From Streptomyces parvus (GTDB taxonomy: Bacteria; Actinomycetota; Actinomycetes; Streptomycetales; Streptomycetaceae): DNA of 64,000 bases. The DNA is taken from the NCBI RefSeq assembly GCF_014648875.1, contig NZ_BMRY01000002.1, positions 372,001 through 436,000 on the forward strand, read 5' to 3'. The translations under genes were made by a program, and so were the position numbers. The first letter of the stretch is position 1. The number at the start of each line of letters is the position of its first letter. This document shows, piece after piece, positions 17,146 through 28,016 of the stretch. The notes under the pieces were generated by a model. It saw only the letters and a list, made by a program, of their open reading frames with translations, was not told where the DNA came from and did not search any database.

Positions 17146-17201
17146 GGGCGCTCCGGCACCGTGTCCGGGCGCTCCGGCGACGAGTCCGGGCGCTCCCCGG
17201 G
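17146..17201 (+). repeat. Three 21-bp tandem repeats (GGGCGCTCCGG core)
   Basis: GGGCGCTCC starts at 17146, 17167 and 17188, an exact 21-bp period; the third copy diverges after 9 bases. It lies between npdG and a small membrane-protein gene. No function is visible. Confidence 0.7.
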
Positions 17202-17292
17202 ACGGGTCACAACGGGGCATGGGGGACACTGGACGGGACCGCGACCGTTCCCGGCAGGGAGCGCGACCCGTTCCCGACAGGAGCCGACCCCC

Positions 17293-17475
17293 ATGCCCCG
17301 CATCGCCCTCTACGCCCTCGTCGTCTGCGTCCTCGCCGTCGTGGCGGCCGTGGTCTCCTTCGCCCAGGGCAGCCTGCTCGGGATCGTCTGGGTGCTCATC
17401 GCGGGTCTCTCGTCCAACATGACCTGGTTCTACGTGCGCAGGCACCGACTGGCCACCGCCTCCGACGCGGGCTGA
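17293..17475 (+). CDS. Small two-helix membrane protein
   Basis: This 60-residue protein consists of two hydrophobic helices (IALYALVVCVLAVVAAVVSF and LLGIVWVLIAGLSSNMTWFY) with a short loop and a basic tail (VRRHRL). The ATG at 17293 is preceded by CAGGAGCC with good spacing. It is probably an inner-membrane protein of unknown role conserved in Streptomyces; nothing in the context suggests a partner. Confidence 0.7.
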   Translation: MPRIALYALVVCVLAVVAAVVSFAQGSLLGIVWVLIAGLSSNMTWFYVRRHRLATASDAG

Positions 17476-17628
17476 TCCCACGCCGCTCCCCGCTCCAGGC
17501 CTCCCCGCCTCCGCCAATCAGGTCGTGCCCGCCTCTCCCCGGGCGTGCCCCGGCCGGCAGACGCCGCCGGGGGCCGAGCATGTGACGGCCCTGCCACGGA
17601 TGTGGCGGAACCGGACGAGGGAGGCCGT

Positions 17629-18732
17629 GTGGCAGACGCGAGGGACGAGGACTTTTCGGGGTCGACCGTGCGGACGGGGGAGCGGACCCAGGGCTTCTGG
17701 CAGGAAGTGCGGGACGCCGTCTCGACCCGGGCCGCGCTCGTCATGCTCGGGGTGCTCCTGCTGCAGCTGGGCTTCGCCCTCTCCTACATGGGCGCCTTCC
17801 ACGCACCCGAGCCGCGCCGGGTACCGATCACCCTGGTCGCCCCGCCCGCCGTGGAGGCAGACCTGGTGGCCCGCCTCGACGCGCTGCCCGGCGACCCGCT
17901 GCGGGTCACCGCCGTCCAGGACCGCGCCGAGGCACGCGCGCGGCTGCTCGACCGCCGTACGGACGCCGCCCTCGTCGTGGATCCGGCGAGCCGCACCGAC
18001 ACTCTGATCGTGGCGTCGGCCGGCGGGCCCTCGGCCACCGCGGCGGCCACCGAGATCCTCCAGGAGGTCGCCCGGGCGGAGAACCGGACGATCGTCGTCC
18101 GAGACATCCGCCCGCCCGCCGCCGGAGACTCGCGGGGCCTCTCCTCCTTCTACATCGTCCTCAGCTGGACCATCGGCGGCTATCTCGCGGCCTCGGCCCT
18201 GAGCATGGCGGCCGGTTCCAACAAGCCCACCCTGCGCCGCACCCTCGTCCGGCTGGCGGCGATGCTGCCGTACGGCTTCGTCTCGGGCATCGGCGGCGCG
18301 ATCATCGTGGGCCCGGTGCTGGACTGCCTGCCGGGCGCGTTCTGGGAGCTCGCCGGGATCGGCACCCTCGTGGTGTTCGCCTCCGGCGCGGTGGGCGTCG
18401 CCCTCCAGTCGGTCGCGGGCACGATCGGCCTCGGCCTCACCATCCTGATCTTCACGATCCTGGGGAACCCCAGCTCGGGCGGCGTGTACCCGTCCTCGCT
18501 GCTGCCGCCGTTCTGGAGCGCGATCGGCCAGGCGCTCCCGCCGGGCGCCGGGACGACCGTGGTGCGCAACACCGTCTACTTCGACGGCAACGCCACCACG
18601 GGCGCCCTCTGGATCCTCGGTGCCTGGGCCTTCGGCGGCGTCGTGCTGGCGATTCTCGCCGCCGCCGTACGGGCGTCCCGGGCGGCTCGCCCCACCGCCC
18701 CGGCCGCCGGGCCCGCCGCCCCGGCGGTCTGA
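17629..18732 (+). CDS. ABC-2-type/YhgE-like membrane protein
   Basis: This protein of about 367 residues has one N-terminal helix (ALVMLGVLLLQLGFALSYMG), an extracytoplasmic domain of about 130 residues, then five C-terminal helices. That topology matches the DUF3533/ABC-2 permease-like group that includes YhgE and phage-infection-protein relatives. No ATPase gene is adjacent. Some relatives export or remodel surface material, but its function is unknown. The GTG at 17629 follows GGGAGG; the frame is open further upstream from a GTG at 17545 that lacks a ribosome site. Confidence 0.72.
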   Translation: MADARDEDFSGSTVRTGERTQGFWQEVRDAVSTRAALVMLGVLLLQLGFALSYMGAFHAPEPRRVPITLVAPPAVEADLVARLDALPGDPLRVTAVQDRAEARARLLDRRTDAALVVDPASRTDTLIVASAGGPSATAAATEILQEVARAENRTIVVRDIRPPAAGDSRGLSSFYIVLSWTIGGYLAASALSMAAGSNKPTLRRTLVRLAAMLPYGFVSGIGGAIIVGPVLDCLPGAFWELAGIGTLVVFASGAVGVALQSVAGTIGLGLTILIFTILGNPSSGGVYPSSLLPPFWSAIGQALPPGAGTTVVRNTVYFDGNATTGALWILGAWAFGGVVLAILAAAVRASRAARPTAPAAGPAAPAV

Positions 18733-18754
18733 CACGGGGGCCCGGGCCGCGCGG

Positions 18755-19561
18755 TCAGCCGACCGAGCAGCCCGGGTCCTGCTCGTCGAAGAGGCCCCGC
18801 CAGAAGCGGTACAGGTCATATCCGCAGTACCGCTGGAACTCCTCCACGCCCAGCCCCCGCAGCAGCGCGTGGATGGCGTCGAAGAACACGATGTTCACCT
18901 CGGGGATCCACAGCAGCGCGAACACCGCGATCAGCCCGAACGGCGCGATCGGCTCCACCTGGCGGCGGACCTTGTACGAGAGCCAGGGCTCGATCACCCC
19001 GTAGCCGTCGAGCCCCGGGATCGGCAGGGAGTTCAGGATCGCCGCCGTCACCTGGAGCATCGCCAGGAACGCCAGCGCGTACTGGAAGGCACGCGGCACC
19101 CCGTCCAGCGCGTCCAGCCAGAACGGGGCCGTACAGAGAAACGCGAACGCCACGTTCGTCAGCGGCCCCGCCGCCGAGATCAGGCTGTGCTTCCACCGGC
19201 CGTGGATCCGGCCGCGCTCGATGTAGACCGCACCGCCGGGCAGCCCGATCCCGCCCATGATCACGAAGAGCACCGGAAGCACGATGCTCAGCAGCGCGTG
19301 CGTGTACTTCAACGGGTTGAGCGTCAGATAGCCCTTCGCCCCCACCGACAGGTCCCCGCTGTGCAGCGCGGTGCGGGCGTGCGCGTACTCGTGGAGGCAG
19401 AGCGAGACGATCCAGGCCCCGGTGACGAACAGGAAGACCGCGAAGCCGGTGGCGTCCGCGAAGCCCGTCCACACCGCCCAGCCCGCGACCGCGGTGACGG
19501 CGGCGATGCCGAGGAAGACCGGGCTGATCCTCCGGTCGCCGCGGGTGGCTGCGGTGGTCAT
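18755..19561 (-). CDS. Site-2 protease family (M50) membrane metalloprotease
   Basis: This 268-residue integral membrane protein has the zinc motif HEYAH (LCLHEYAHARTAL, about residue 60) and the second M50 motif NSLPIPGLDGYGVIEP with its Asp ligand. About six hydrophobic segments are visible. It lacks PDZ and CBS domains, so it is the short type. Site-2 proteases cleave membrane-bound regulators; the substrate is unknown. The ATG at 19561 has AGGAG 10 bases upstream. It is divergent from the SARP-type regulator gene at 19681. Confidence 0.82.
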   Translation of the reverse strand: MTTAATRGDRRISPVFLGIAAVTAVAGWAVWTGFADATGFAVFLFVTGAWIVSLCLHEYAHARTALHSGDLSVGAKGYLTLNPLKYTHALLSIVLPVLFVIMGGIGLPGGAVYIERGRIHGRWKHSLISAAGPLTNVAFAFLCTAPFWLDALDGVPRAFQYALAFLAMLQVTAAILNSLPIPGLDGYGVIEPWLSYKVRRQVEPIAPFGLIAVFALLWIPEVNIVFFDAIHALLRGLGVEEFQRYCGYDLYRFWRGLFDEQDPGCSVG

Positions 19562-19680
19562 CGGCGTTCGACTCCTGGGGCAGGGGACGGGGTGATCGTA
19601 CGGTCCGGCACGGCTGGAACGTCCGCGACCGCTTGTGGAGTTCCACCCGGTCAACCCAGGTCCGCCACCCGTCACGGACA

Positions 19681-22600
19681 ATGGGCTCCGTGCACTACTG
19701 CGTCCTCGGCACCACCCGGGCACTCCGCGACGACGGCACGGCCGTCACCCTCGGCGGGGCGCGGCTGCGCGCCCTGCTCACCGTTCTCGCGCTGCGCCCC
19801 GGCCGGACCGTCCCGGCCGCACACCTCGTCGACGAGGTGTGGGACGGCGACCCGCCCGCCGACGCGGCCGGTGCGCTCCAGGCCCTGGTCGGCAGGTTGC
19901 GGCGGGCCCTGGGGCACAGCGCCGTCGAATCCGTGGAGGGCGGCTACCGGCTCGCCGCCCCGCCGGACGCCGTGGACCTGCACCGCTTCGAGCGGCTGGC
20001 CGGCGAGGGGAGCCGGGCCCTGGAGGACGGCGACGCCGCCGGCGCCCTCGCCGCCCTGGGAGAGGCCCTCGCCCTGTGGAACGGGCCGGCCCTCGCCGAT
20101 CTGCCCGACCGCACGGCGATCGCGTCCCGCTGGGAGGCCCGCAGGCTCGACGCCCGGCGGGCCGCGCTCGGGGCGCTCCTCGCCCTCGGCAGACCGGGGG
20201 AGGCGCTGCCGGAGCTGGCCGTGCTCTGCGACACCCACCCGCTCGACGAACCGCTCCAGGCCCTGCGCATCAGGGCCCTCCGGGACGCCGGACGCCCCGC
20301 CGAGGCGCTGGCCGCGTACGAGGAGGTCCGCACCCTGCTCGACGACCGCCTCGGCACCGCCCCGGGACCGGCCCTGCGCGGCCTGCACACGGAGCTGCTC
20401 CACCCGGGACCCGCGACCGGGGGCGAGCCTACCCCTGGGACCGCGCCCGCGACCGGGGCCGTCCCCGCCCCTGAGGACGTACCCGCCGCGACCCAGCCGC
20501 CCCCCGCCCCGCCCCCGCCCGGCCCCGGCAACCTCCGCGCCCGGCTCACCAGCTTCGTCGGGCGCGACACCGACATGGCCGCCCTGCGCGAGGACCTCGG
20601 CCGCACCCGGCTGGTCACCCTGCTCGGGCCCGGCGGCGCGGGCAAGACCCGGCTGTCGCAGGAGACCGCGGAGGCCGCCGCCGAAGCCTGGCCCGACGGT
20701 GTCTGGCTGGCCGAACTGGCCCCCGTCGACGACCCTGACACCGTGCCCGAGGCGGTCCTCGGCGCGCTCGGGGCCCGCGAGACCGTGCTGCGCGGGGCGG
20801 GCGCCGAGGAGTTGCGCGCCGCCGACCGCACCGGCGGTGACCCTCTCGTACGCCTCACCGAGCACTGCGCCCCGCGCCGGATGCTGCTCCTGCTGGACAA
20901 CTGCGAGCACGTCATCGGCGCGGCCGCCGCCCTCGCCGACCATCTGCTGGCCCACTGCCCGCAGCTCACCGTCATCGCCACCAGCCGCGAACCCCTCGGC
21001 GTACCCGGCGAGTTCGTCCGCCCCGTCGACCCGCTGCCCGACCCGATGGCCCTGCGGCTGCTCGCCGAACGCGGGGCCGCCGCCCGCCCCGGCTTCCGCA
21101 CCGACGCGGACGAGGCGACCGCCGCCGCCTGCGCCGAGATCTGCCGCCGGCTGGACGGGCTGCCGCTCGCCATCGAACTGGCCGCCGCCCGGCTGCGGAT
21201 GCTCACCCCGCGCCAGATCGCCGACCGGCTCGACGACCGCTTCCGCCTCCTCACCAACGGCAGCCGCACCGTGCTGCCCCGCCAGCAGACCCTGCGCGCC
21301 GTCGTCGACTGGTCCTGGGACCTGCTCGACGCCGCCGAACGCGCCGTCCTGCGCCGCCTCTCCGTCTTCGCCGGAGGCTGCTCGCTGGCCGCCGCCGAGG
21401 AGGTCTGCGCCCTGCCCGAACCGGCCGACGGCGTCACCGTGGACTCCCTCGACGTCGCGTCCCTGCTCGGCTCCCTCGTCGACAAGTCCCTCGTCGTCGC
21501 CGCGCCCGGCGACGACGGGGAGATGCGCTACCGGCTGCTGGAGACGGTCGGCGAGTACGCCGCCGAACGGCTGGCGGAGGCGGGCGAGCGGGCCGCCGTC
21601 GAGCGGCGCCACCTGGTCCACTACCGCGAGCTCGCCCGGATCACCGGCCCGAAGGTGCGCGGCAGCGGGCAGCGGGAGGCGATCGCCGTCTTCCAGCGCG
21701 AGTACGAGAACCTGCGCACCGCGCTCCGCCACGCCGTCGCCGCCCGGGACGAGCACGAGGCGCTGTGCATCGTGCTGTCGATGGCCTGGTACTGGATGCT
21801 GAAGGATCTGCGCTCGGAAGCCCGTCAGTGGTGCGAGCTCGCCGCCTCGCTCGGCCCCGACCCCTTCGCCCCGCCCGGCACCCGGGCCCCCTCGCTCGCG
21901 GAGCGGCCCACCGACCGGCCCCCGCCGATGGACGACGAGCAGCTCGCGGAGGCGCGGCGCGGGGTGTCCCTGGTCCAACTGGCCGGAGTGGACAACGCGA
22001 TCAGCGCCTGGTCGACTCCCAAGGGCAAGGCGCGGCTGAGGATCATCGCCGACACCTACCGGCCCGGCATGCCGCAGACCTGCCGGATGCCCGGAACCCT
22101 CTGGCTGTTCGCGATCATGCTCACCGGCGACCTGGAGCAGCTGTACGCGGTGCTCGACGAGACGGTCCGCGCCTCCCGGGTCCACGGTGCCGAATGGGAA
22201 CTGGGCTCCGCGCTCCACACCCGGGCCAACCTGCGGGCCAACAGCCCCGAGCAGGTCGCGGACGCGCTCGCCGACGCCGACGAGAGCCTGGAGATCTACA
22301 CCCGGCTCGGCGACGACTGGGGTGCCGCCGAGGCGCTCTCCGCACGGGGCGAGGCCAACGAGCGGGCCGGCGACTTCGCGGCGGCGCTGGAGGACTACCG
22401 GGCCGCCGTGGAGTACGCGCGGAAGATCGGCGCGCAGAGCCAGGCGTCGCTCCTGCGGGCCCGGTACGCCGGATCCCTCATCGAGCTCGACCGGCTCCCG
22501 GAGGCCGAGGCCATCCTGCGTGAAGTCACTTCGAGCGGTCGGGAGATGGGCCACGAGGCGACGCCGATGGCGCGGATGTTCCTGGGGTTCGTTCTCGGCC

Positions 22601-23100
22601 TCCAGGGTCGAGTGGATGAGGCCCGCCAGCAGGCATACCTCGTCCGGGAGGATTTCAGTTCCCGCGATGTCGCCGTCTTCGGCGGCTTCGTCCACGGCAC
22701 GCTGGCCTGGCTGGACAACCTCGACGGAGACCACTACGCAGCCCTGGACAACGGGCTGACAGCTCTGGAGTGCGCGCGGGAACCGCTGTCGATGATGGTG
22801 GCCCCGCAGCTGCCGTCGTCCCATCTGACGGCCATCGCCCAGGCGCTGGCCGGGCTCGGCGGAGCCGACGCGGCGCGGGACGCCGCTCGGCTGCTGGGGT
22901 TCCAGGAGACGCTCCTGCCGAAGGGGCACGTGCCGACCGTGATGGAGCGCCGCAACCGGGCGCTCACCGAGCAGGCCGCCCGGGAGGTGCTCGGTGACGA
23001 CGCGGCCTACCGGGCGGCGTACGAGGAGGGCGGTGGCCTCACCCTCGACGAGGCCACCGCCCTGGCGGAGTCGTACCGGCGGGCGCACCCGCCGACGTAA
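19681..23100 (+). CDS. AfsR/SARP-family transcriptional regulator with NB-ARC and TPR-like region
   Basis: This regulator of about 1139 residues follows the AfsR plan. It has an OmpR-type winged helix (about 1-92), a bacterial transcriptional activator domain (about 95-245), a Pro-rich linker, an NB-ARC-type ATPase (about 285-600) and a helical repeat C-terminus. Walker A GPGGAGKTRL, Walker B MLLLLDNCEHV and GLPLAIELAAARL are visible. AfsR-like proteins activate secondary metabolism or development when modified or bound to nucleotide. No biosynthetic cluster is adjacent, so the target is unknown. ATG at 19681 is the likely start, with a GTG at 19690 as alternative. Confidence 0.88.
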   Translation: MGSVHYCVLGTTRALRDDGTAVTLGGARLRALLTVLALRPGRTVPAAHLVDEVWDGDPPADAAGALQALVGRLRRALGHSAVESVEGGYRLAAPPDAVDLHRFERLAGEGSRALEDGDAAGALAALGEALALWNGPALADLPDRTAIASRWEARRLDARRAALGALLALGRPGEALPELAVLCDTHPLDEPLQALRIRALRDAGRPAEALAAYEEVRTLLDDRLGTAPGPALRGLHTELLHPGPATGGEPTPGTAPATGAVPAPEDVPAATQPPPAPPPPGPGNLRARLTSFVGRDTDMAALREDLGRTRLVTLLGPGGAGKTRLSQETAEAAAEAWPDGVWLAELAPVDDPDTVPEAVLGALGARETVLRGAGAEELRAADRTGGDPLVRLTEHCAPRRMLLLLDNCEHVIGAAAALADHLLAHCPQLTVIATSREPLGVPGEFVRPVDPLPDPMALRLLAERGAAARPGFRTDADEATAAACAEICRRLDGLPLAIELAAARLRMLTPRQIADRLDDRFRLLTNGSRTVLPRQQTLRAVVDWSWDLLDAAERAVLRRLSVFAGGCSLAAAEEVCALPEPADGVTVDSLDVASLLGSLVDKSLVVAAPGDDGEMRYRLLETVGEYAAERLAEAGERAAVERRHLVHYRELARITGPKVRGSGQREAIAVFQREYENLRTALRHAVAARDEHEALCIVLSMAWYWMLKDLRSEARQWCELAASLGPDPFAPPGTRAPSLAERPTDRPPPMDDEQLAEARRGVSLVQLAGVDNAISAWSTPKGKARLRIIADTYRPGMPQTCRMPGTLWLFAIMLTGDLEQLYAVLDETVRASRVHGAEWELGSALHTRANLRANSPEQVADALADADESLEIYTRLGDDWGAAEALSARGEANERAGDFAAALEDYRAAVEYARKIGAQSQASLLRARYAGSLIELDRLPEAEAILREVTSSGREMGHEATPMARMFLGFVLGLQGRVDEARQQAYLVREDFSSRDVAVFGGFVHGTLAWLDNLDGDHYAALDNGLTALECAREPLSMMVAPQLPSSHLTAIAQALAGLGGADAARDAARLLGFQETLLPKGHVPTVMERRNRALTEQAAREVLGDDAAYRAAYEEGGGLTLDEATALAESYRRAHPPT

Positions 23101-23111
23101 CGCCCGTCCGC

Positions 23112-23974
23112 TCAGGCCTTCTTGCGGAACTTGGCCACCGCCAGCGGAGCCAGCACCACCGTGATGCCGGCGGCCCAGGCCAGCGTCCACCAGACCGAGT
23201 CGCCGACCGGGTCGCCCTGCATGAGCGCCCGCGCCGCGTCCGCCAGGTTGGAGAGCGGGTTGTAGTCGGTGAAGGTCTGGAGCCAGCCCGGCATGGTCTC
23301 GGTCGGCACGAAGATCGAGGAACCGAACTGCAGGGGCATCAGCACGAGCATCGCCGTCCCTTGAACAGCCTGGGCCGTCGGCATGGACAGCCCGAGCAGG
23401 ATGAAGATCCACATGATGGCGGCCCCGAACACCGCCGACAGCGCGACCGCCGCGAGGAGTCCGAACACCGAGCCGTGCAGCTCCATGCCGACGACGAACC
23501 CCATGACGAGCAGGATGAGCATGGCGACCATCAGCCGGCCCAGCTCGACCACGATCTTGGCGATGAGCACCGAGGACCGGGAGATCGGCATCGTCCGGAA
23601 CCGGTCCATGACCCCCTTGCGGAAGTCGTCGTTGACGCCGGTCCCTACGGCCATGGCGATGTTCAGCCCCAGCATCGCCATCAGCCCGGGCACCAGGTAG
23701 TTCACGTACTCCTGCCGGTTTCCGCCGAGGCTTGCGCCGACCGAGCCGCCGAAGACGTACACGAAGAGCAGGATGAAGATGATCGGCGTCAGAAGGACGT
23801 CGAACATCGACTCCGGGTCCTTCTTGATCTGGAGCAGGTTGCGGCGCGCCAGGGCTCCGATGTGCCGGAGGTTGGCCCGCAGGCCGATCCGCCCCTCGTC
23901 GGCCACGACGGCCTGCGCGGATGCCGGACCCGGGGACCCGGGGGGCGTGGGGGTCGGTGCTGTGGTGGTGGCGC

Positions 23975-23978
<4 letters not shown>
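23112..23978 (-). CDS. ABC-2-type permease, DrrB-like drug exporter subunit
   Basis: This 288-residue membrane protein has six predicted helices and the ABC-2 signature near QTFTDYNPLSNLADAARAL in its last third. Its N-terminus is Pro-rich and cytoplasmic. It partners the ATPase gene upstream, whose stop overlaps its ATG by four bases, forming a DrrAB-type exporter for lipophilic drugs or lipids. It converges with the SARP gene only 11 bases away, leaving almost no room for a terminator between them. Confidence 0.87.
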
Positions 23979-24988
<1,010 letters not shown>

Positions 24989-25020
24989 GCCCACCAGCAG
25001 ACCAGCGCCCACCGACAGCT

Positions 25021-25105
25021 CACCGACAGCCCGCCGACACGGACCGGCGCGGGGCGGCAGACGCGCGACAGCCCGCCGATGGGGGATGTCGGCGGGCTGT
25101 CGGTG
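25021..25105 (-). promoter_or_regulatory. Leader with two competing hairpins before the DrrA-like gene (also downstream of panB)
   Basis: A 19-bp perfect inverted repeat pairs 25021-25039 with 25087-25105. A second copy of the left arm at 25066-25079 can instead pair with 25089-25102, giving a 14-bp stem with a 9-base loop. The two structures exclude each other. The short stem could terminate panB transcription; the long stem lies 33 bases before the DrrA-like start codon. An attenuator or simply a terminator are both possible. Confidence 0.6.
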
Positions 25106-25158
25106 GTGCGGGAAATGGCTGGTGGGCGCCGCTCGGGGAGCGGCGGCGACCGGGTGGA

Positions 25159-26046
25159 TCAGTGGAAGGTGTGCTCCGCCGCCGGGAACGTGCCCCCGAC
25201 GACCTCGTCCGCGAACTCCTTCGCCGCGTCGCCGAGGACCTGCCGCAGATTCGCGTACTGCTTGGTGAAGCGCGGCACCTTGCCGCCGGTCAGCCCGACC
25301 ATGTCCGTGTAGACGAGCACCTGCGCGTCGGTCCCGGAACCGGCGCCGATGCCGACGGTCGGGATGTGCAGCGTACGGGTGACCTCGGCGGCCAGCTCGG
25401 CGGGGACCAGCTCCAGCACGACGGCGAACGCGCCCGCGTCCTGGACGGCCTTGGCGTCCCGCAGCAGCTGCTGGGCGGCCTCCTCGCCGCGGCCCTGGAC
25501 CCGGTAGCCCATCGCGTTGACGGACTGCGGGGTCAGGCCGATGTGACCCATGACCGGGATGCCGGCCTCGACCAGCAGCCGGATCTGCTCGTGGGACCGC
25601 TCGCCGCCCTCCAGCTTGACCGCGCCGACGCCCGAATCCTTGATCAGCCGGGTGGCGTTGCGCAGTGCCTGGACGGGGCCTTCCTGGTACGAGCCGAAGG
25701 GCAGGTCGGCGACGATCAGGGCGCGCTTGGTGCCCCGTACGACGGCGGCGGACAGCATGGCGATCTCGTCCATCGTGACGGGCACGGTGGTCTCGTAACC
25801 GAGGTGGACGTTGCCCATCGAGTCGCCGACGAGCATGACCGGGATCCCCGCCTCGTCGAAGACGGACGCGGTCATCGCGTCGTAGGCGGTCAGCATGGGC
25901 CACTTCTCGCCGCGCTCGGTGGCGGCGGCGATGTCGTGGACGGTGATGCGGCGGGTGGACTTCCCTCCGTACAGCGCCTTGCTGCTGTCGGCGGACGGGC
26001 CCGCGGGGGAGGTCGAACTCTGTTTCTGTGCAGCCTGAAGCGACAT
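25159..26046 (-). CDS. panB: 3-methyl-2-oxobutanoate hydroxymethyltransferase
   Basis: This 295-residue enzyme adds a hydroxymethyl group from methylene-tetrahydrofolate to ketoisovalerate, the first step of pantothenate and CoA synthesis. Key motifs are MLTAYDAMTASVFDEAG, the Mg-binding VGDSMGNVHLGY, GAVKLEGGE, GHIGLTPQ and the catalytic VLELVPAELA. The Ser/Gln-rich first 30 residues are variable in the family. The ATG at 26046 is the likely start. No other pan gene is adjacent. Confidence 0.95.
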   Translation of the reverse strand: MSLQAAQKQSSTSPAGPSADSSKALYGGKSTRRITVHDIAAATERGEKWPMLTAYDAMTASVFDEAGIPVMLVGDSMGNVHLGYETTVPVTMDEIAMLSAAVVRGTKRALIVADLPFGSYQEGPVQALRNATRLIKDSGVGAVKLEGGERSHEQIRLLVEAGIPVMGHIGLTPQSVNAMGYRVQGRGEEAAQQLLRDAKAVQDAGAFAVVLELVPAELAAEVTRTLHIPTVGIGAGSGTDAQVLVYTDMVGLTGGKVPRFTKQYANLRQVLGDAAKEFADEVVGGTFPAAEHTFH

Positions 26047-26207
26047 GGCGAAACGGCTCCTTCGTCATCTCGAGGCGCCCTGACGGCGTCCCCGGATCCC
26101 TTCCATGGTGGCATCCCGCCCCGCCACTCGGGAAGTGGGCCCGCGGGCGGTGGGAAAGCGGGCCCGAGGAAGCGCCCGTACGGCCTCCGTTGGGCAAAGC
26201 TTTAACA

Positions 26208-26226
26208 ATACGAGACGGTCTCGTAT
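26208..26226. promoter_or_regulatory. 19-bp TetR-type operator before the DHA2 exporter gene
   Basis: ATACGAGAC-G-GTCTCGTAT is a perfect palindrome with one central base, located in AT-rich DNA 25 bases before the start codon at 26251. It would overlap the core promoter. The TetR gene at 28017 is the likely cognate repressor. Confidence 0.8.
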
Positions 26227-26250
26227 CGAAATGGGATTAGGCTCGTCCTC

Positions 26251-27864
26251 ATGCCCATACCGTCCGGCGCTCCCGCCGCGCCCGCCGTGCCCCATGTTCC
26301 CGAGGCGATCCACCGCCGCCGCTGGTGGATCCTCGGCGTCCTCATGTTCAGCGTGCTCATCGTCGTGCTGGACAACTCGATCCTGAACGTCGCGGTCAAG
26401 ACGATCGCGAGCCCCGCCCCCACCGGCATCGGCGCCACCCAGAGCGAGCTGGAGTGGGCGATCAACTCCTACACGCTCGTCTTCGCCGGACTGCTGTTCA
26501 CCGCGGGCCTTCTCGGCGACCGGATCGGCCGCAAGAAGGTCCTCCTCGCCGGCACCCTGGTCTTCGGCCTCGGCTCCGCGCTGGCCGCCTTCTCCGCCTC
26601 GCCGGGCGAGCTCATCACCTGGCGGGCGCTGATGGGCTTCGGCGCCGCCTTCGTGATGCCCGCCACCCTCGCCGTCCTGATGAACGTCTTCGAGCGCGAC
26701 GAGCAGCCCAGGGCCATCGGCATCTGGGCGGGCAGCGTCGGCCTCGGCATCGCCATCGGCCCGATCACCGGAGGGGTGCTACTGGAGCACTTCTGGTGGG
26801 GCTCGATCTTCCTGGTGAACGTCCCCGTGGTCGTCCTCGCCCTGATCGCCATGGCGATCCTGGTCCCCGACTCGCGCGACCCGAAGCCCGGAAAGGTCGA
26901 CCCGCTGGGCGTCGGGCTCTCCATCGTGGGCCTGGTCCTGCTGGTGTACGGGATCATCCGGGGCGGCGAGCTGGCCGACTTCACCGACACGACCGTGATC
27001 CTCGCCATCGCCGGCGGGCTGCTCGTGCTGGCCGGATTCGTCTGGCACGAGAAGCGCAGCAGCCACCCGGCCATCGACATCACGTACTTCCGGAAGCCCG
27101 CGTTCTCCGCCGCCGTCGCCGCGATAGCACTGGTCTTCTTCGCCCTCATGGGCGTGACGTTCTTCTCCGCCTTCTACCTCCAGAGCGTGCGCGGGTACAG
27201 CGCCCTCCAGTCGGGTCTGCTGATCCTTCCGCTCGCCGCCGCCCAGATGGTCTTCGCGCCCCGGGCCCGGCTGGTCGTCGACCGCTTCGGCGCCCGCGCG
27301 GTCTGTACGGCCGGGATGCTGCTCGTCGCCGCCGGCCTCGCGTCGTTCGCCCTGTTCGACGCCGGTACGCCGGTGTGGGTGATGTGCCTCGTCTTCTTCG
27401 TCCAGGGCACCGGGATGGCGCACATCATGCCGCCCGTCACCGTCGCCGTGATGCAGGCGCTGCCCCGCGAGAAGGCCGGTTCCGGTTCGGCCATCAACAA
27501 CACCTTCCGCCAGGTCGGCGGGGCGCTCGGGATCGCGGTCCTGGGCTCGGTGCTCTCGACCGTCTACCGGGGGGACATCGAGGGTCACCTCGGCGCGGTC
27601 CCGGCCGAGGTCAGGGACGTGGCGGGCGAGTCCATCGAGGCCACGCTCGGCGTCGCCGAGAAGCTCGGCCCGGTGGCCGGAAAGCCTCTGGTCGCCGCCG
27701 CCAATGACGCGTTCATCAGCGCCATGCACGTGACCGCGCTCGGCTCGGCGGCCGTCGCCCTGATCGGCGCCGTGGTCGTCGGCCTGTTCCTGCCGGGCCG
27801 CCCTCCGGCGACGACCGAGGTCCCCGAGGAGGTCCGCCCCCCTGCGGAGCAGCTCACCCGCTGA
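26251..27864 (+). CDS. MFS drug exporter, DHA2 (14-helix) family
   Basis: This 537-residue proton-driven exporter has about fourteen helices. Characteristic motifs are [12 protein letters not shown] (helix 1, motif D1), [15 protein letters not shown] (motif A), [20 protein letters not shown] and [21 protein letters not shown] (motif near the C-terminus). EmrB/QacA-type members export antibiotics and cationic compounds; the substrate is unknown. The palindrome at 26208 and the tetR gene at 28017 suggest substrate-induced expression. Confidence 0.88.
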   Translation: MPIPSGAPAAPAVPHVPEAIHRRRWWILGVLMFSVLIVVLDNSILNVAVKTIASPAPTGIGATQSELEWAINSYTLVFAGLLFTAGLLGDRIGRKKVLLAGTLVFGLGSALAAFSASPGELITWRALMGFGAAFVMPATLAVLMNVFERDEQPRAIGIWAGSVGLGIAIGPITGGVLLEHFWWGSIFLVNVPVVVLALIAMAILVPDSRDPKPGKVDPLGVGLSIVGLVLLVYGIIRGGELADFTDTTVILAIAGGLLVLAGFVWHEKRSSHPAIDITYFRKPAFSAAVAAIALVFFALMGVTFFSAFYLQSVRGYSALQSGLLILPLAAAQMVFAPRARLVVDRFGARAVCTAGMLLVAAGLASFALFDAGTPVWVMCLVFFVQGTGMAHIMPPVTVAVMQALPREKAGSGSAINNTFRQVGGALGIAVLGSVLSTVYRGDIEGHLGAVPAEVRDVAGESIEATLGVAEKLGPVAGKPLVAAANDAFISAMHVTALGSAAVALIGAVVVGLFLPGRPPATTEVPEEVRPPAEQLTR

Positions 27865-27889
27865 CCCGCTGACCAGCTGAGCCGCTGAC

Positions 27890-27970
27890 TCGACGAGGCT
27901 CGTCGATCCGCGCCCTCCGGGTCGGCGAGAATCGAGGCGACGGACGTGCGACGGACGTGCGACGGACGTA
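27890..27970. promoter_or_regulatory. Palindrome plus three 11-bp tandem repeats before the tetR gene
   Basis: TCGACGAG-G-CTCGTCGA (27890-27906) is a palindrome with a one-base centre. It is followed by three head-to-tail copies of CGACGGACGTG (27938-27970, the last ending in A), spaced 11 bp, close to one helical turn. Both lie between the exporter stop and the tetR start, and could be protein-binding sites. Confidence 0.5.
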
Positions 27971-28016
27971 CGGCTGACGTCCGAGGGGCGACGGCGCGAC
28001 GAGAGGCGGCTTCACG

